The notes beneath the pieces were generated by a model, which saw only the letters and a list, made by a program, of their open reading frames with translations, did no database searches and was not told where the DNA came from. From a virus, in IMG/VR virus record IMGVR_UViG_3300020428_000068, positions 1-26,701 of that record: DNA of 26,701 bases. The stretch is one strand, 5' to 3'. Shown here one piece after another: positions 7,922 through 13,958 of the stretch. Position numbers and translations under genes: made by a program. Position 1 is the first letter of the stretch. Every line of letters begins with the position of its first letter.

Positions 7922-7952
7922 TTGCTAAACTAATAAAAAATTCGACCCCGTC

Positions 7953-8114
7953 ATGTTAGATCCTCTCGCTAAAGACGAAGTCGATTTAATGATAAAAAAA
8001 GCAATAGATCAGCACAATAAAAACGCCACCTTAATTAGCATGGCGCTCGGTTTTTCCCTTTTAGGTTTTTACGCTGACGGTCTTCTAAGAGTCGTTGATA
8101 TAGTCTCCAAATAA
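7953..8114 (+). CDS. small single-span membrane protein
   Basis: A 53-residue ORF. An acidic and basic N-terminal helix (DEVDLMIKKAIDQHNKN) is followed by a hydrophobic stretch around residues 27-41 (LISMALGFSLLGFYA) and a short C-terminal tail. The size and one-span layout are compatible with small holin-like or accessory membrane proteins, but no family is recognised. It lies 31 bases after the preceding lipoprotein gene and 13 bases before the oxygenase gene, so they are likely co-transcribed. Confidence 0.55.
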   Translation: MLDPLAKDEVDLMIKKAIDQHNKNATLISMALGFSLLGFYADGLLRVVDIVSK

Positions 8115-8127
8115 ACAGGCACCTTTA

Positions 8128-8721
8128 ATGAAACACGAAACGATTGAAATATTTCCTACAACAGTTTGCAAAAGCAAAGTCGACAAAAGCTTAATAAATG
8201 AAATAATAAAATGGCAGAATGAATCGACCGATTTTGTATATCAAGAGGTTTTTAATAATCCGATCTTCGCCGAGCTTCAAAACGCAGTCGAAACCGAAGC
8301 ACAACGAATTTGCCCTAAAACTGAAAGAATTGACCAATGGAAAATAGTAAGCGCGTGGGCCAATAATCAACCGCCGCAACAAAAAGGATTTGGTTTTCAT
8401 GGCCACGCTGATTCATTTATTTCCGCCGTTTTATATTTACAGGGTGAAGAAATGTCACTTTCCTTTCGGGATAGCCCGCGAGAAAGCCCTACAACAAACA
8501 CGGCCCAAACTAAGTTTGATATAATTGTCCGTCATACTTGGCACGACGACGTTTCTATACCTGTTGAAATAGGCGATTTATTATTTTTTCCTTCTTACCT
8601 ATTGCACGAACCTAATCATAATTTAAGTAATAAAGAGCGAGTTTCTATCGCTTATAATTTATTTCCTACCCGTAAAAATCCTCCCTCTAGCCCACCTTGG
8701 AGCATGGCTTTTAATTTATGA
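8128..8721 (+). CDS. 2OG-Fe(II) dioxygenase
   Basis: A 197-residue protein with the features of 2-oxoglutarate and iron-dependent dioxygenases, which hydroxylate or demethylate a substrate while converting 2-oxoglutarate to succinate. The iron-binding triad is readable as His93-x-Asp95 (in GHADSF) and His160 (in LLHEPNHN), with Arg171 (in KERVSIAYNLF) positioned to bind 2-oxoglutarate. The conserved GDLLFFPSYLLH segment (149-160) is typical of phage and cyanobacterial members of the hypothetical TIGR02466-like group. Its stop overlaps the next small gene (ATGA). The substrate is unknown; protein, free nucleotide or DNA base are all possible. It is one of two such enzymes in the window. Confidence 0.85.
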   Translation: MKHETIEIFPTTVCKSKVDKSLINEIIKWQNESTDFVYQEVFNNPIFAELQNAVETEAQRICPKTERIDQWKIVSAWANNQPPQQKGFGFHGHADSFISAVLYLQGEEMSLSFRDSPRESPTTNTAQTKFDIIVRHTWHDDVSIPVEIGDLLFFPSYLLHEPNHNLSNKERVSIAYNLFPTRKNPPSSPPWSMAFNL

Positions 8722-8882
8722 AAGACGCTTATAAAACGGTTTGGATCTTAATTAATTACGCTAAAGCCCACGGGATAAAATCAACAGTAGGACGATTAGG
8801 TAAATTAAATCGGCTTATAAAAACCCAACCCTTGGTAAAACCTAAATGGTTCAAAGGTAGTCGAGAACGTGGCCTTAGATGA
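8718..8882 (+). CDS. small basic protein of unknown function
   Basis: A 54-residue ORF whose ATG overlaps the oxygenase stop as ATGA. It is very basic, with 17 Lys/Arg, including VGRLGKLNRLIK and a tail KWFKGSRERGLR, and has no obvious membrane segment beyond a short WILINYA stretch. Basic peptides of this size often bind nucleic acid, but no motif proves it. Its end overlaps the next ORF by four bases, continuing a chain of coupled genes. Function unknown. Confidence 0.55.
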   Translation: MKDAYKTVWILINYAKAHGIKSTVGRLGKLNRLIKTQPLVKPKWFKGSRERGLR

Positions 8883-8998
8883 GTTGGATAATTCCAGCCG
8901 TATGCCTAGCAGCCACATTTACTTATTGGATAATATATATAAGGCCGGAACGAACCTATGCAAATAAACGTAGACATTTTTGGGGACGTAGAAGTTAA
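8879..8998 (+). CDS. 39-residue membrane peptide overlapping the gpZ-like gene
   Basis: The ATG overlaps the previous stop (ATGA) and the frame ends 41 bases inside the next gene. Residues about 3-21 are hydrophobic (IIPAVCLAATFTYWIIYI), followed by a basic tail rich in Arg and Lys, the usual topology of a tiny membrane protein with its tail in the cytoplasm. It could instead be an artefact of dense coding. The good overlap with the gene before it argues for translation. Confidence 0.4.
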   Translation: MSWIIPAVCLAATFTYWIIYIRPERTYANKRRHFWGRRS

Positions 8999-9542
8999 AG
9001 CGGCTTTGGTTGCTATGACGGCACCCCAAGCACAAAAAGCTATAAGCACAGCGGTGCGCAAAACTGCAAACCGTGGAAGTCCCCTACTATCGAAGGCCAT
9101 ACGGCAAAAGTATAAAATCTCTGCGAAACGTATAAAACAAGACATCCCTAAAAAAGCCTCAAAAATAAATAATTTTAAATACCACGTAAGGGCTAGTTAT
9201 GAGCCTATTACTGCAATGTCATTTGCGGCTAAAGCAGTAAAAAGAGGCGGTATATCCTTTTCAATTTATAAGGGATCAAACGTGAGAATTCCTAAAGGTT
9301 TTATCGCGTCCCCTTCAGGGCAAAGCCACAGCCTTCCTTTTGTGCGTATGAAGAAGGCAAGTAAGTACGTTGGGCGATTGCCTTTAAGGGTAATAATGGG
9401 GCCAAGTATTTCAGGTATAACGCTCGGAAAGAGTAAAGGAGGTGTTTCGATAATGGATACTGTCGAGCGCCAAATGATTAACGCATTAGAAACAGAAGTT
9501 AAACGCGTGCTAGATGGAATGGCTCGCGGCTTCGGTAGGTAA
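8958..9542 (+). CDS. tail protein, lambda/P2 gpZ-like (minor tail or tail-completion protein)
   Basis: A 194-residue protein resembling the prophage minor tail protein Z family, which acts at the head-proximal tail end. Recognisable features are a basic helical N-terminal half (AVRKTANRGSPLLSKAIRQKYKIS, around 32-55), a beta-rich middle with SFAAKAVKRGGISFSIYKG, and the C-terminal helix with RQMINALETEVKRVL. In lambda-like genomes gpZ lies between FII and U. Here it lies far upstream, while the FII-like and U-like genes (20383-21296) are directly adjacent to each other without a Z between them, which supports this being the missing member. Family call is by eye. Confidence 0.65.
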   Translation: MQINVDIFGDVEVKAALVAMTAPQAQKAISTAVRKTANRGSPLLSKAIRQKYKISAKRIKQDIPKKASKINNFKYHVRASYEPITAMSFAAKAVKRGGISFSIYKGSNVRIPKGFIASPSGQSHSLPFVRMKKASKYVGRLPLRVIMGPSISGITLGKSKGGVSIMDTVERQMINALETEVKRVLDGMARGFGR

Positions 9543-9824
9543 TAAGCACCCCCTCCCAAAAGGTACTTTGACAACTTTTACTTAGCGGCGGCCCCCCGGC
9601 GCAAAAAAACGCTAGCGTTTGACAATTCTTGGGGTAGCGCAAAAAAAAATATCTAGTATTTGCAAGGGGTCTGGTGGGCGGGCTGAAAACGTAGTCCGTA
9701 ACGAGAAAAAAAACTAGCAAAAAACTGGTTTTAAAATACGGGATTAAGTAACGGGAAAAAGAAAGACGGTTGCGTAAAAGTTGCGACAGTCCGATAATCT
9801 AGTAAACAATTTAAAGCCCCAAAA
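9543..9824. promoter_or_regulatory. 282-base non-coding region with palindrome and repeats, probable control region
   Basis: No plausible ORF is seen here. It contains a perfect 14-base palindrome at 9607-9620, a TTGACA box at 9619-9624 overlapping it, another TTGACA at 9568-9573, and four CTAG sites, two of them within ATCTAGTA (9651-9658 and 9797-9804). GTAACGAGAAAAA (9698-9710) recurs as GTAACGGGAAAAA (9748-9760), exactly 50 bases apart. Neither TTGACA has a convincing -10 at normal spacing. It precedes the modification/packaging operon, so an operator for late transcription or a packaging site is plausible. Confidence 0.45.
9607..9620. repeat. perfect 14-base palindrome
   Basis: AAACGCTAGCGTTT reads the same on both strands. 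It adjoins a TTGACA box, the layout expected for a dimeric regulator overlapping a promoter. The preceding A run makes the minus-strand transcript look weakly terminator-like, but the hairpin would have only five pairs. Confidence 0.45.
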
Positions 9825-11300
9825 ATGGACAGTAGTATTAACCCCTCGATGGCAAAGCGTGTCGAAGTTTGGAGCATCGACAGACTTAAACCTTATAAAA
9901 AAAACGCCCGCACCCACGATGCAGATCAGGTGGCGCAAATAGCCGCGAGCATCACACAGTTTGGTTTTTTAAATCCGATTTTAGTCGACGGCGAAAACGG
10001 AATAATTGCGGGGCACGGTCGTTTACTAGCGGCAAAAGATTTAGGAATGACGGAAGTGCCTGTCGTTCCCTTGGAACATTTAACGCCGGAGCAAAAAAAA
10101 GCTTATGTAATAGCAGACAACCAGCTAGCGCAAAACGCGGGTTGGGATGAAAGTCTTTTGCGTGAAGAATTACAGGATTTAAAACTTAGCGAATTTGATT
10201 TAGACCTTCTTGGCTTCGGGCCGGAAACTTTAGATAGTTTATTTGACGATGATATGGAAAATATTTTCGGAGATAATGACCCAACAGAACCCGAAGGCGA
10301 TCCACTAGCTTACGGTGATCCAAAAGAACTACAGGGATCTTTGGCTGAAAGTTTTGGTATCCCACCATTTTCAGTTTTAAACGCCCGCGAAGGCTGGTGG
10401 CAAACTAGAAAAAAACATTGGATTAATTTAGGCATACAGTCAGACGAAGGCCGCGATGAAAATATTTTAGGTTATGACAATTTGGCAAAAACTCTTGGGC
10501 GCACTGGTGTTTTGGCTAGCTCGACAAGTATTTTTGACCCTGTATTAGCAGAACTTTGTTATAGGTGGTGGTCGCCTTCCGGCTCTTTAATCCTTGACCC
10601 GTTTGCGGGCGGAAGCGTTCGAGGGATAGTAGCGGGCAAATGTGACCGTAAATATTTCGGCGTTGATCTAAGGGAAGAACAAGTATTAGCCAACGAACAA
10701 CAAGCCGCAGTCGTCGCACCGGAATGCGATATTAAATGGCAAACGGGAGACAGTTTAGAAATAAAAACTTTGCTTCCTGATCTAGAGGCGGACATGGTTT
10801 TTACTTGCCCGCCTTACGCGGATTTAGAAAAATACAGCGATGATCCTCAAGACTTAAGCAATATGAAATACCCTGAGTTTATTGAAAAATATAAAAAAAT
10901 AATCGCGGATAGTTGCAGCCTCTTAAAAGACAATCGGTTCGCCGCGATAGTAGTTGGCGAGATTAGAAAAAAAGACGGCGGCTATTACAATTTTGTGGGT
11001 GATACTATTCAGGCATTTTTAGACGCGGGCCTTAGTTATTACAATGAAGCAATATTAGTAACTATGGCGGGGAGCCTTCCACTTAGGACTAGGCAATATT
11101 TCGAAGTATCAAGAAAACTAGGCAAAACTCATCAAAATATATTGGTTTTCTGTAAAGGCGACCCGCGTATAGCAACGCAAGCGTGCGGCGAATGTGAATT
11201 TGGTGAGATTAACGAAGATTTAGCAGACCACGAACAGGAGCCAGAAGCAACAGAATATGGCGAAAAAGTAACGGCTGAATCAATTGGAGGAGAATTATAA
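9825..11300 (+). CDS. ParB-like domain fused to DNA methyltransferase
   Basis: A 491-residue two-domain protein. Residues about 12-100 are a ParB/Srx-like domain (SIDRLKPYKKNARTH, FLNPILVD, then GIIAGHGRLLAA with the box-II-like GHGR at 63-66). Residues about 185-455 are an amino-methyltransferase with AdoMet motif LDPFAGGSVRG (257-267) followed by YFGVDLREEQ, and catalytic motif TCPPYADLEKY (327-337). These fused proteins are common in phages and methylate DNA at adenine N6 or cytosine N4; the ParB-like part may bind DNA or hydrolyse nucleotide. The stop overlaps the next start as TAATG. A start at the ATG at 9849 is an alternative. An acidic linker lies near 136-170. Confidence 0.9.
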   Translation: MDSSINPSMAKRVEVWSIDRLKPYKKNARTHDADQVAQIAASITQFGFLNPILVDGENGIIAGHGRLLAAKDLGMTEVPVVPLEHLTPEQKKAYVIADNQLAQNAGWDESLLREELQDLKLSEFDLDLLGFGPETLDSLFDDDMENIFGDNDPTEPEGDPLAYGDPKELQGSLAESFGIPPFSVLNAREGWWQTRKKHWINLGIQSDEGRDENILGYDNLAKTLGRTGVLASSTSIFDPVLAELCYRWWSPSGSLILDPFAGGSVRGIVAGKCDRKYFGVDLREEQVLANEQQAAVVAPECDIKWQTGDSLEIKTLLPDLEADMVFTCPPYADLEKYSDDPQDLSNMKYPEFIEKYKKIIADSCSLLKDNRFAAIVVGEIRKKDGGYYNFVGDTIQAFLDAGLSYYNEAILVTMAGSLPLRTRQYFEVSRKLGKTHQNILVFCKGDPRIATQACGECEFGEINEDLADHEQEPEATEYGEKVTAESIGGEL

Positions 11301-12448
11301 TGGATGATCCCGCTTGGGCGTTAGGGTTTGAACTTTCTTTTTTAAAAGAAGTCGCCGCAATTTTCAAAAAGGAATTTAAACCACATACATACGGTGCATT
11401 TGGATTACCCAAAGAAAGAGACATCGCCACTGCTTTAAAGGACAAACAACTCGCTTGGGTTCGTTCTGAATCAGAAATCACGGCAGTTGCTATTTTTCGA
11501 CTATCTAAATCAAAAAGCTTACAGACTGATTTTGCTCAAAGGAAAATTGCTGTATTGAAAAATGATTTACAAGTTAAGGCGATAGCTGGCACAACGGCTG
11601 GAATTAATACCCTGTTAACAAAATTAAGAGAAAACGCTGGCCCTCGGCCTACATGGGTTGAAGTCCACGCAGAAAACAGCCGAGTACAAGACGTTATCCT
11701 AAAGTTAGGATTCTCATCAGTAGCCACAAAAGTATCTGCTTCGTCTGACATAAAAACTTTATACGTTAAAAATGTCAACGAAACTCAACGGGTTTCCGGT
11801 TCCCTTTTTGAGTCTGACATTCCGGCTTTAAAATTATTAGGGAAAGGAGCAGATGTTGAAACAGTTCAACAGTGTTTAAAAGAAATCAATCAATTTAAGC
11901 CACCGTGGGAGCAACATTATAGTTCCTACAACAAACGCAAATCTTGGACGGCGGTTGCGTTGCAGGGTTTTGATCCGAATGATCCTCAATTTATTATTAA
12001 ACCCGAAGAGATGTCGAAAGGATGGAAGCTGTCAAATCCGAAAAGGTTATTAGCTAAATGTGCGCCAACATCAGCAGCTACAAGTCTTCCGACTGTATGG
12101 AAATTGGCAAATTCTATACCCGGCAAATTAGAAAGAGTTCGTCTAATGCGATTGCAAGCAAACAATGGCGAGTTAGCAAGACACGCAGACATTACAGATA
12201 GAAATGCCGGAACAGCTAACGGACGGATTGCTCGTCTACATATTCCATTGCAAACGGGGACAGGGTGTATTTTTTCTTCGTGGAATTTATCAGGGGAAAA
12301 GGTAATGTCTCACTTCCCCGCTGGATCTCTTTTTTATTTAGACATTCGAAAACCACACGCAGTTAAAAACACAAGTCAAACAACGAGGATTCATTTAGTC
12401 GTTGATGTTGCCTGTAATTCTGAAACGAGGGCTTTAATCAATGCCTAA
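11300..12448 (+). CDS. GNAT-like domain fused to aspartyl-hydroxylase-like 2OG-Fe(II) dioxygenase
   Basis: A 382-residue fusion. The N-terminal part (about 1-157) reads as a GNAT acyltransferase-like domain: a variable start, an AWVRSESEITAVAIFRL strand pair near 52-68, and the typical ending TWVEVHAENSRVQDVILKLGF (118-138). Residues about 270-372 match aspartyl/asparaginyl beta-hydroxylase-type 2-oxoglutarate dioxygenases, with His295-x-Asp297, a distal His353 (in RKPHAVKN) and Arg363 (in TTRIHLVVDV) as iron and 2-oxoglutarate ligands. A GGAGG ribosome site precedes the ATG, which overlaps the methyltransferase stop; its own stop overlaps the next start by 8 bases. GNAT pairs with Mom-type or thymidine-tailoring DNA modification in other phages; the substrate here is unknown. 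Confidence 0.75.
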   Translation: MDDPAWALGFELSFLKEVAAIFKKEFKPHTYGAFGLPKERDIATALKDKQLAWVRSESEITAVAIFRLSKSKSLQTDFAQRKIAVLKNDLQVKAIAGTTAGINTLLTKLRENAGPRPTWVEVHAENSRVQDVILKLGFSSVATKVSASSDIKTLYVKNVNETQRVSGSLFESDIPALKLLGKGADVETVQQCLKEINQFKPPWEQHYSSYNKRKSWTAVALQGFDPNDPQFIIKPEEMSKGWKLSNPKRLLAKCAPTSAATSLPTVWKLANSIPGKLERVRLMRLQANNGELARHADITDRNAGTANGRIARLHIPLQTGTGCIFSSWNLSGEKVMSHFPAGSLFYLDIRKPHAVKNTSQTTRIHLVVDVACNSETRALINA

Positions 12449-13166
12449 TGAATGGTGGCAACCAAAACCGATTATTGAAGAACACAATCGGTTTCTAGTA
12501 GTTCGTGATGATCTTGTTCCCGGTGGTTCAAAAATGAGGTTTTTGCCTTACTTGGTTAAGGATGCAAAAGAAGTTGTATTCGGCGGCCCTTTTTGTGGAG
12601 GTGCTCCGTATGCACTTTCAGTTTGGGGTGGCAGAACAAAAACCAAAGTGACGTTGTTTTATGCAAAAAGAAAAGAGCTACATATTAGACAAAAAAAAGC
12701 GTTAAAAAATGGTGCAACTATTTATCAGGTTCCGTATGGTTATATGTCTAATGTTCAATCAAAAGCAAAAAAATACGCAAAAGACAAAGGGGCTTTGTTT
12801 TTACCTTTAGGCTTTGATGTGTCAGAAGCATCAAACCCATTTATCCATCAAATGAAATTAGTTCGTTCAATGGTTGGGAAAGTAGACCAAGTATGGGCGG
12901 CGACAGGTTCGGGAATGCTTGCTCGTTGTTTAGGAAAAGCTTTTGATCCTATTCCTGTTCATGGTGTGGTTGTCGGATTAGCAAGTCGAAACGAAAAGCA
13001 AACTTATTCACCAAATGTTACGTTGCATAAGTATCCAAAAGACTTTTCATGGTCTTGTGGATATAAAGCTCCGTTCCCCTCATGTGGCAATTACGATCTA
13101 AAAGCGTGGGAAATGTGTCAAAAATTGTCAAAAGGTAAAACGCTCTTTTGGAATGTTTTGGCCTAA
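12441..13166 (+). CDS. fold-type-II PLP-dependent enzyme-like protein (ACC deaminase/desulfhydrase relative)
   Basis: A 241-residue protein resembling the 1-aminocyclopropane-1-carboxylate deaminase/D-cysteine desulfhydrase family. VRDDLVPGGSKMRFL (21-35) matches the family's RDD...GGNK-R region, with Lys31 as candidate pyridoxal-phosphate lysine. FGGPFCGGAPYALSVW (47-62) corresponds to the substrate/cofactor loop, and WAATGSGMLARCLG (152-165) to the glycine-rich phosphate-binding turn. It is shorter than family members of about 300-340 residues, lacking some C-terminal part. It overlaps the GNAT/oxygenase gene by 8 bases, so the two products probably act on one pathway, perhaps making or transferring an amino-acid-derived group. 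Assignment is moderate; no experiment or alignment supports it. Confidence 0.65.
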   Translation: MPNEWWQPKPIIEEHNRFLVVRDDLVPGGSKMRFLPYLVKDAKEVVFGGPFCGGAPYALSVWGGRTKTKVTLFYAKRKELHIRQKKALKNGATIYQVPYGYMSNVQSKAKKYAKDKGALFLPLGFDVSEASNPFIHQMKLVRSMVGKVDQVWAATGSGMLARCLGKAFDPIPVHGVVVGLASRNEKQTYSPNVTLHKYPKDFSWSCGYKAPFPSCGNYDLKAWEMCQKLSKGKTLFWNVLA

Positions 13167-13171
13167 TGAAT

Positions 13172-13399
13172 TTAATTAAGCTTATATTTTTCTCTCATGG
13201 CATCCAGTCCCGTTTCAATAAGTTCTTCGGGGTCTTTATTTATTTGCCTGTAAAAACCGGGATTAGTTACCGCGGCCCATGCGGTAGTAATATCTCGTTT
13301 TTCGTTGCCAAGTTGAGGAAATTTAGCCGCTATCTTAAGAGCGCCGATTTTATCGCCGTTACTCCACAAATCGCGAACGATAGAAATTTTAGTTTGCAT
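13172..13399 (-). CDS. small conserved-type phage protein on the opposite strand, unknown function
   Basis: A 75-residue protein read from the ATG at 13399, which has an excellent AAGGAGA ribosome site (13412-13406) seven bases upstream; the longer reading from 13420 lacks one. The sequence contains IVRDLWSNGDKIGALKIAAK, FPQLG, and AWAAVTNPGFYRQINKDP, a pattern I have the impression of seeing in other phage hypothetical proteins near head genes, but I cannot name a family. It is the only gene on this strand between 1514 and the right end. It ends five bases from the PLP-like gene's stop, converging on it, and has its own promoter candidate. Confidence 0.75.
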   Translation of the reverse strand: MQTKISIVRDLWSNGDKIGALKIAAKFPQLGNEKRDITTAWAAVTNPGFYRQINKDPEELIETGLDAMREKYKLN

Positions 13400-13424
13400 T
13401 TCAAATCTCCTTGCGTACATTCCG

Positions 13425-13430
13425 ATTATA
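13425..13430 (-). promoter_or_regulatory. candidate -10 box for the opposite-strand small gene
   Basis: Minus-strand TATAAT at 13430-13425, within TGGTATATAAT, can also be read as an extended -10 (TGG before TATATA). It lies about 26 bases before the start codon of the small minus-strand gene, with the ribosome site between. No good -35 box is seen at normal spacing, which is acceptable for an extended -10 promoter. Confidence 0.4.
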
Positions 13431-13482
13431 TACCATTAAAGCCCGCGGAGCGAGGCCTAAGTCATTGCTTTACCAACATAAA

Positions 13483-13872
13483 ATGAGACTTCTGAGTTGG
13501 GCTTCCTTAGACGAAGCCGTCTTCAGGTTAGCGGCGGAATTCGAGGGCCGAGCCTTTAATGGAGTTTACGGTGTACCCAAAAGCGGCACAATTTTAGCGA
13601 CTGTTTTAGCTAATTATTTGGAACTTCCTACGCTCGACAGTCCTGAAGAATGTTCAATTATTGTTGACAGTATTTACAGCACAGGCTCGACCCTTGAAAA
13701 ATACAAAGACATTTTTGGTTGCTCTTACGCGGTATGGATAACCCGCAAAAAGCCTTATTGGTACACCGCGGTCGAATATACGGTAAAAAAAGAGTGGGTT
13801 GTCTTTCCTTGGGAGTGTCCGATTTATAGTGCTAAAGAACGTGACTCTTATTATTTGAGGGTAATCAGATGA
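13483..13872 (+). CDS. phosphoribosyltransferase-like protein
   Basis: A 129-residue protein read from the ATG at 13483. It has the type I phosphoribosyltransferase layout: a loop GVYGVPKSG (27-35), and the PRPP-binding loop region IIVDSIYSTGSTLEKY (59-74), followed by EWVVFPWE (104-111), typical of phage members. In canonical enzymes the PRPP loop begins with two acidic residues (VDD); here the second is Ser63, so catalysis may be altered. Such enzymes make nucleotides from a base and PRPP. Its stop overlaps the next tiny ORF (ATGA). It may supply a modified nucleotide or act on bases in the modification cassette, but only location suggests this. Confidence 0.75.
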   Translation: MRLLSWASLDEAVFRLAAEFEGRAFNGVYGVPKSGTILATVLANYLELPTLDSPEECSIIVDSIYSTGSTLEKYKDIFGCSYAVWITRKKPYWYTAVEYTVKKEWVVFPWECPIYSAKERDSYYLRVIR

Positions 13873-13958
13873 CAAAAATCTGTGACTGCGAACATTGCCG
13901 AAAAATAAAAAGTCAACAAAAGCAGCACGCTTCTTGGCTTAAACGCAAAAAATCTTAA
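13869..13958 (+). CDS. 29-residue Cys/His-containing peptide
   Basis: The ATG overlaps the phosphoribosyltransferase-like stop (ATGA), and its TAA overlaps the terminase small subunit start (TAATG). The peptide begins with a C-x-C-x-x-C arrangement with one His (CDCEHC, Cys5, Cys7, Cys10) that could bind a metal; the remainder is very basic (about ten Lys/Arg). Coupling on both sides supports translation. Its role is unknown, perhaps a nucleic-acid-binding helper or simply a coupling peptide. Confidence 0.5.
   Translation: MTKICDCEHCRKIKSQQKQHASWLKRKKS

Noticed and set aside
9586-9610. GC-rich hairpin beside an A run at the end of the gpZ-like gene as a terminator
   Set aside because: The run is A, not T, on the plus strand, and the stem has a mismatch, so it does not fit intrinsic termination of the upstream gene.
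11300-13166. Possible codon-usage shift marking recent transfer of the cassette
   Set aside because: A rough count of alanine codons by eye in the PLP-like gene and terminase gene showed no clear difference, so transfer is not claimed; a proper codon-usage calculation is needed.
13148-13486. 112-codon plus-strand ORF across the small minus-strand gene
   Set aside because: The opposite strand has a far better start signal and a more protein-like sequence.
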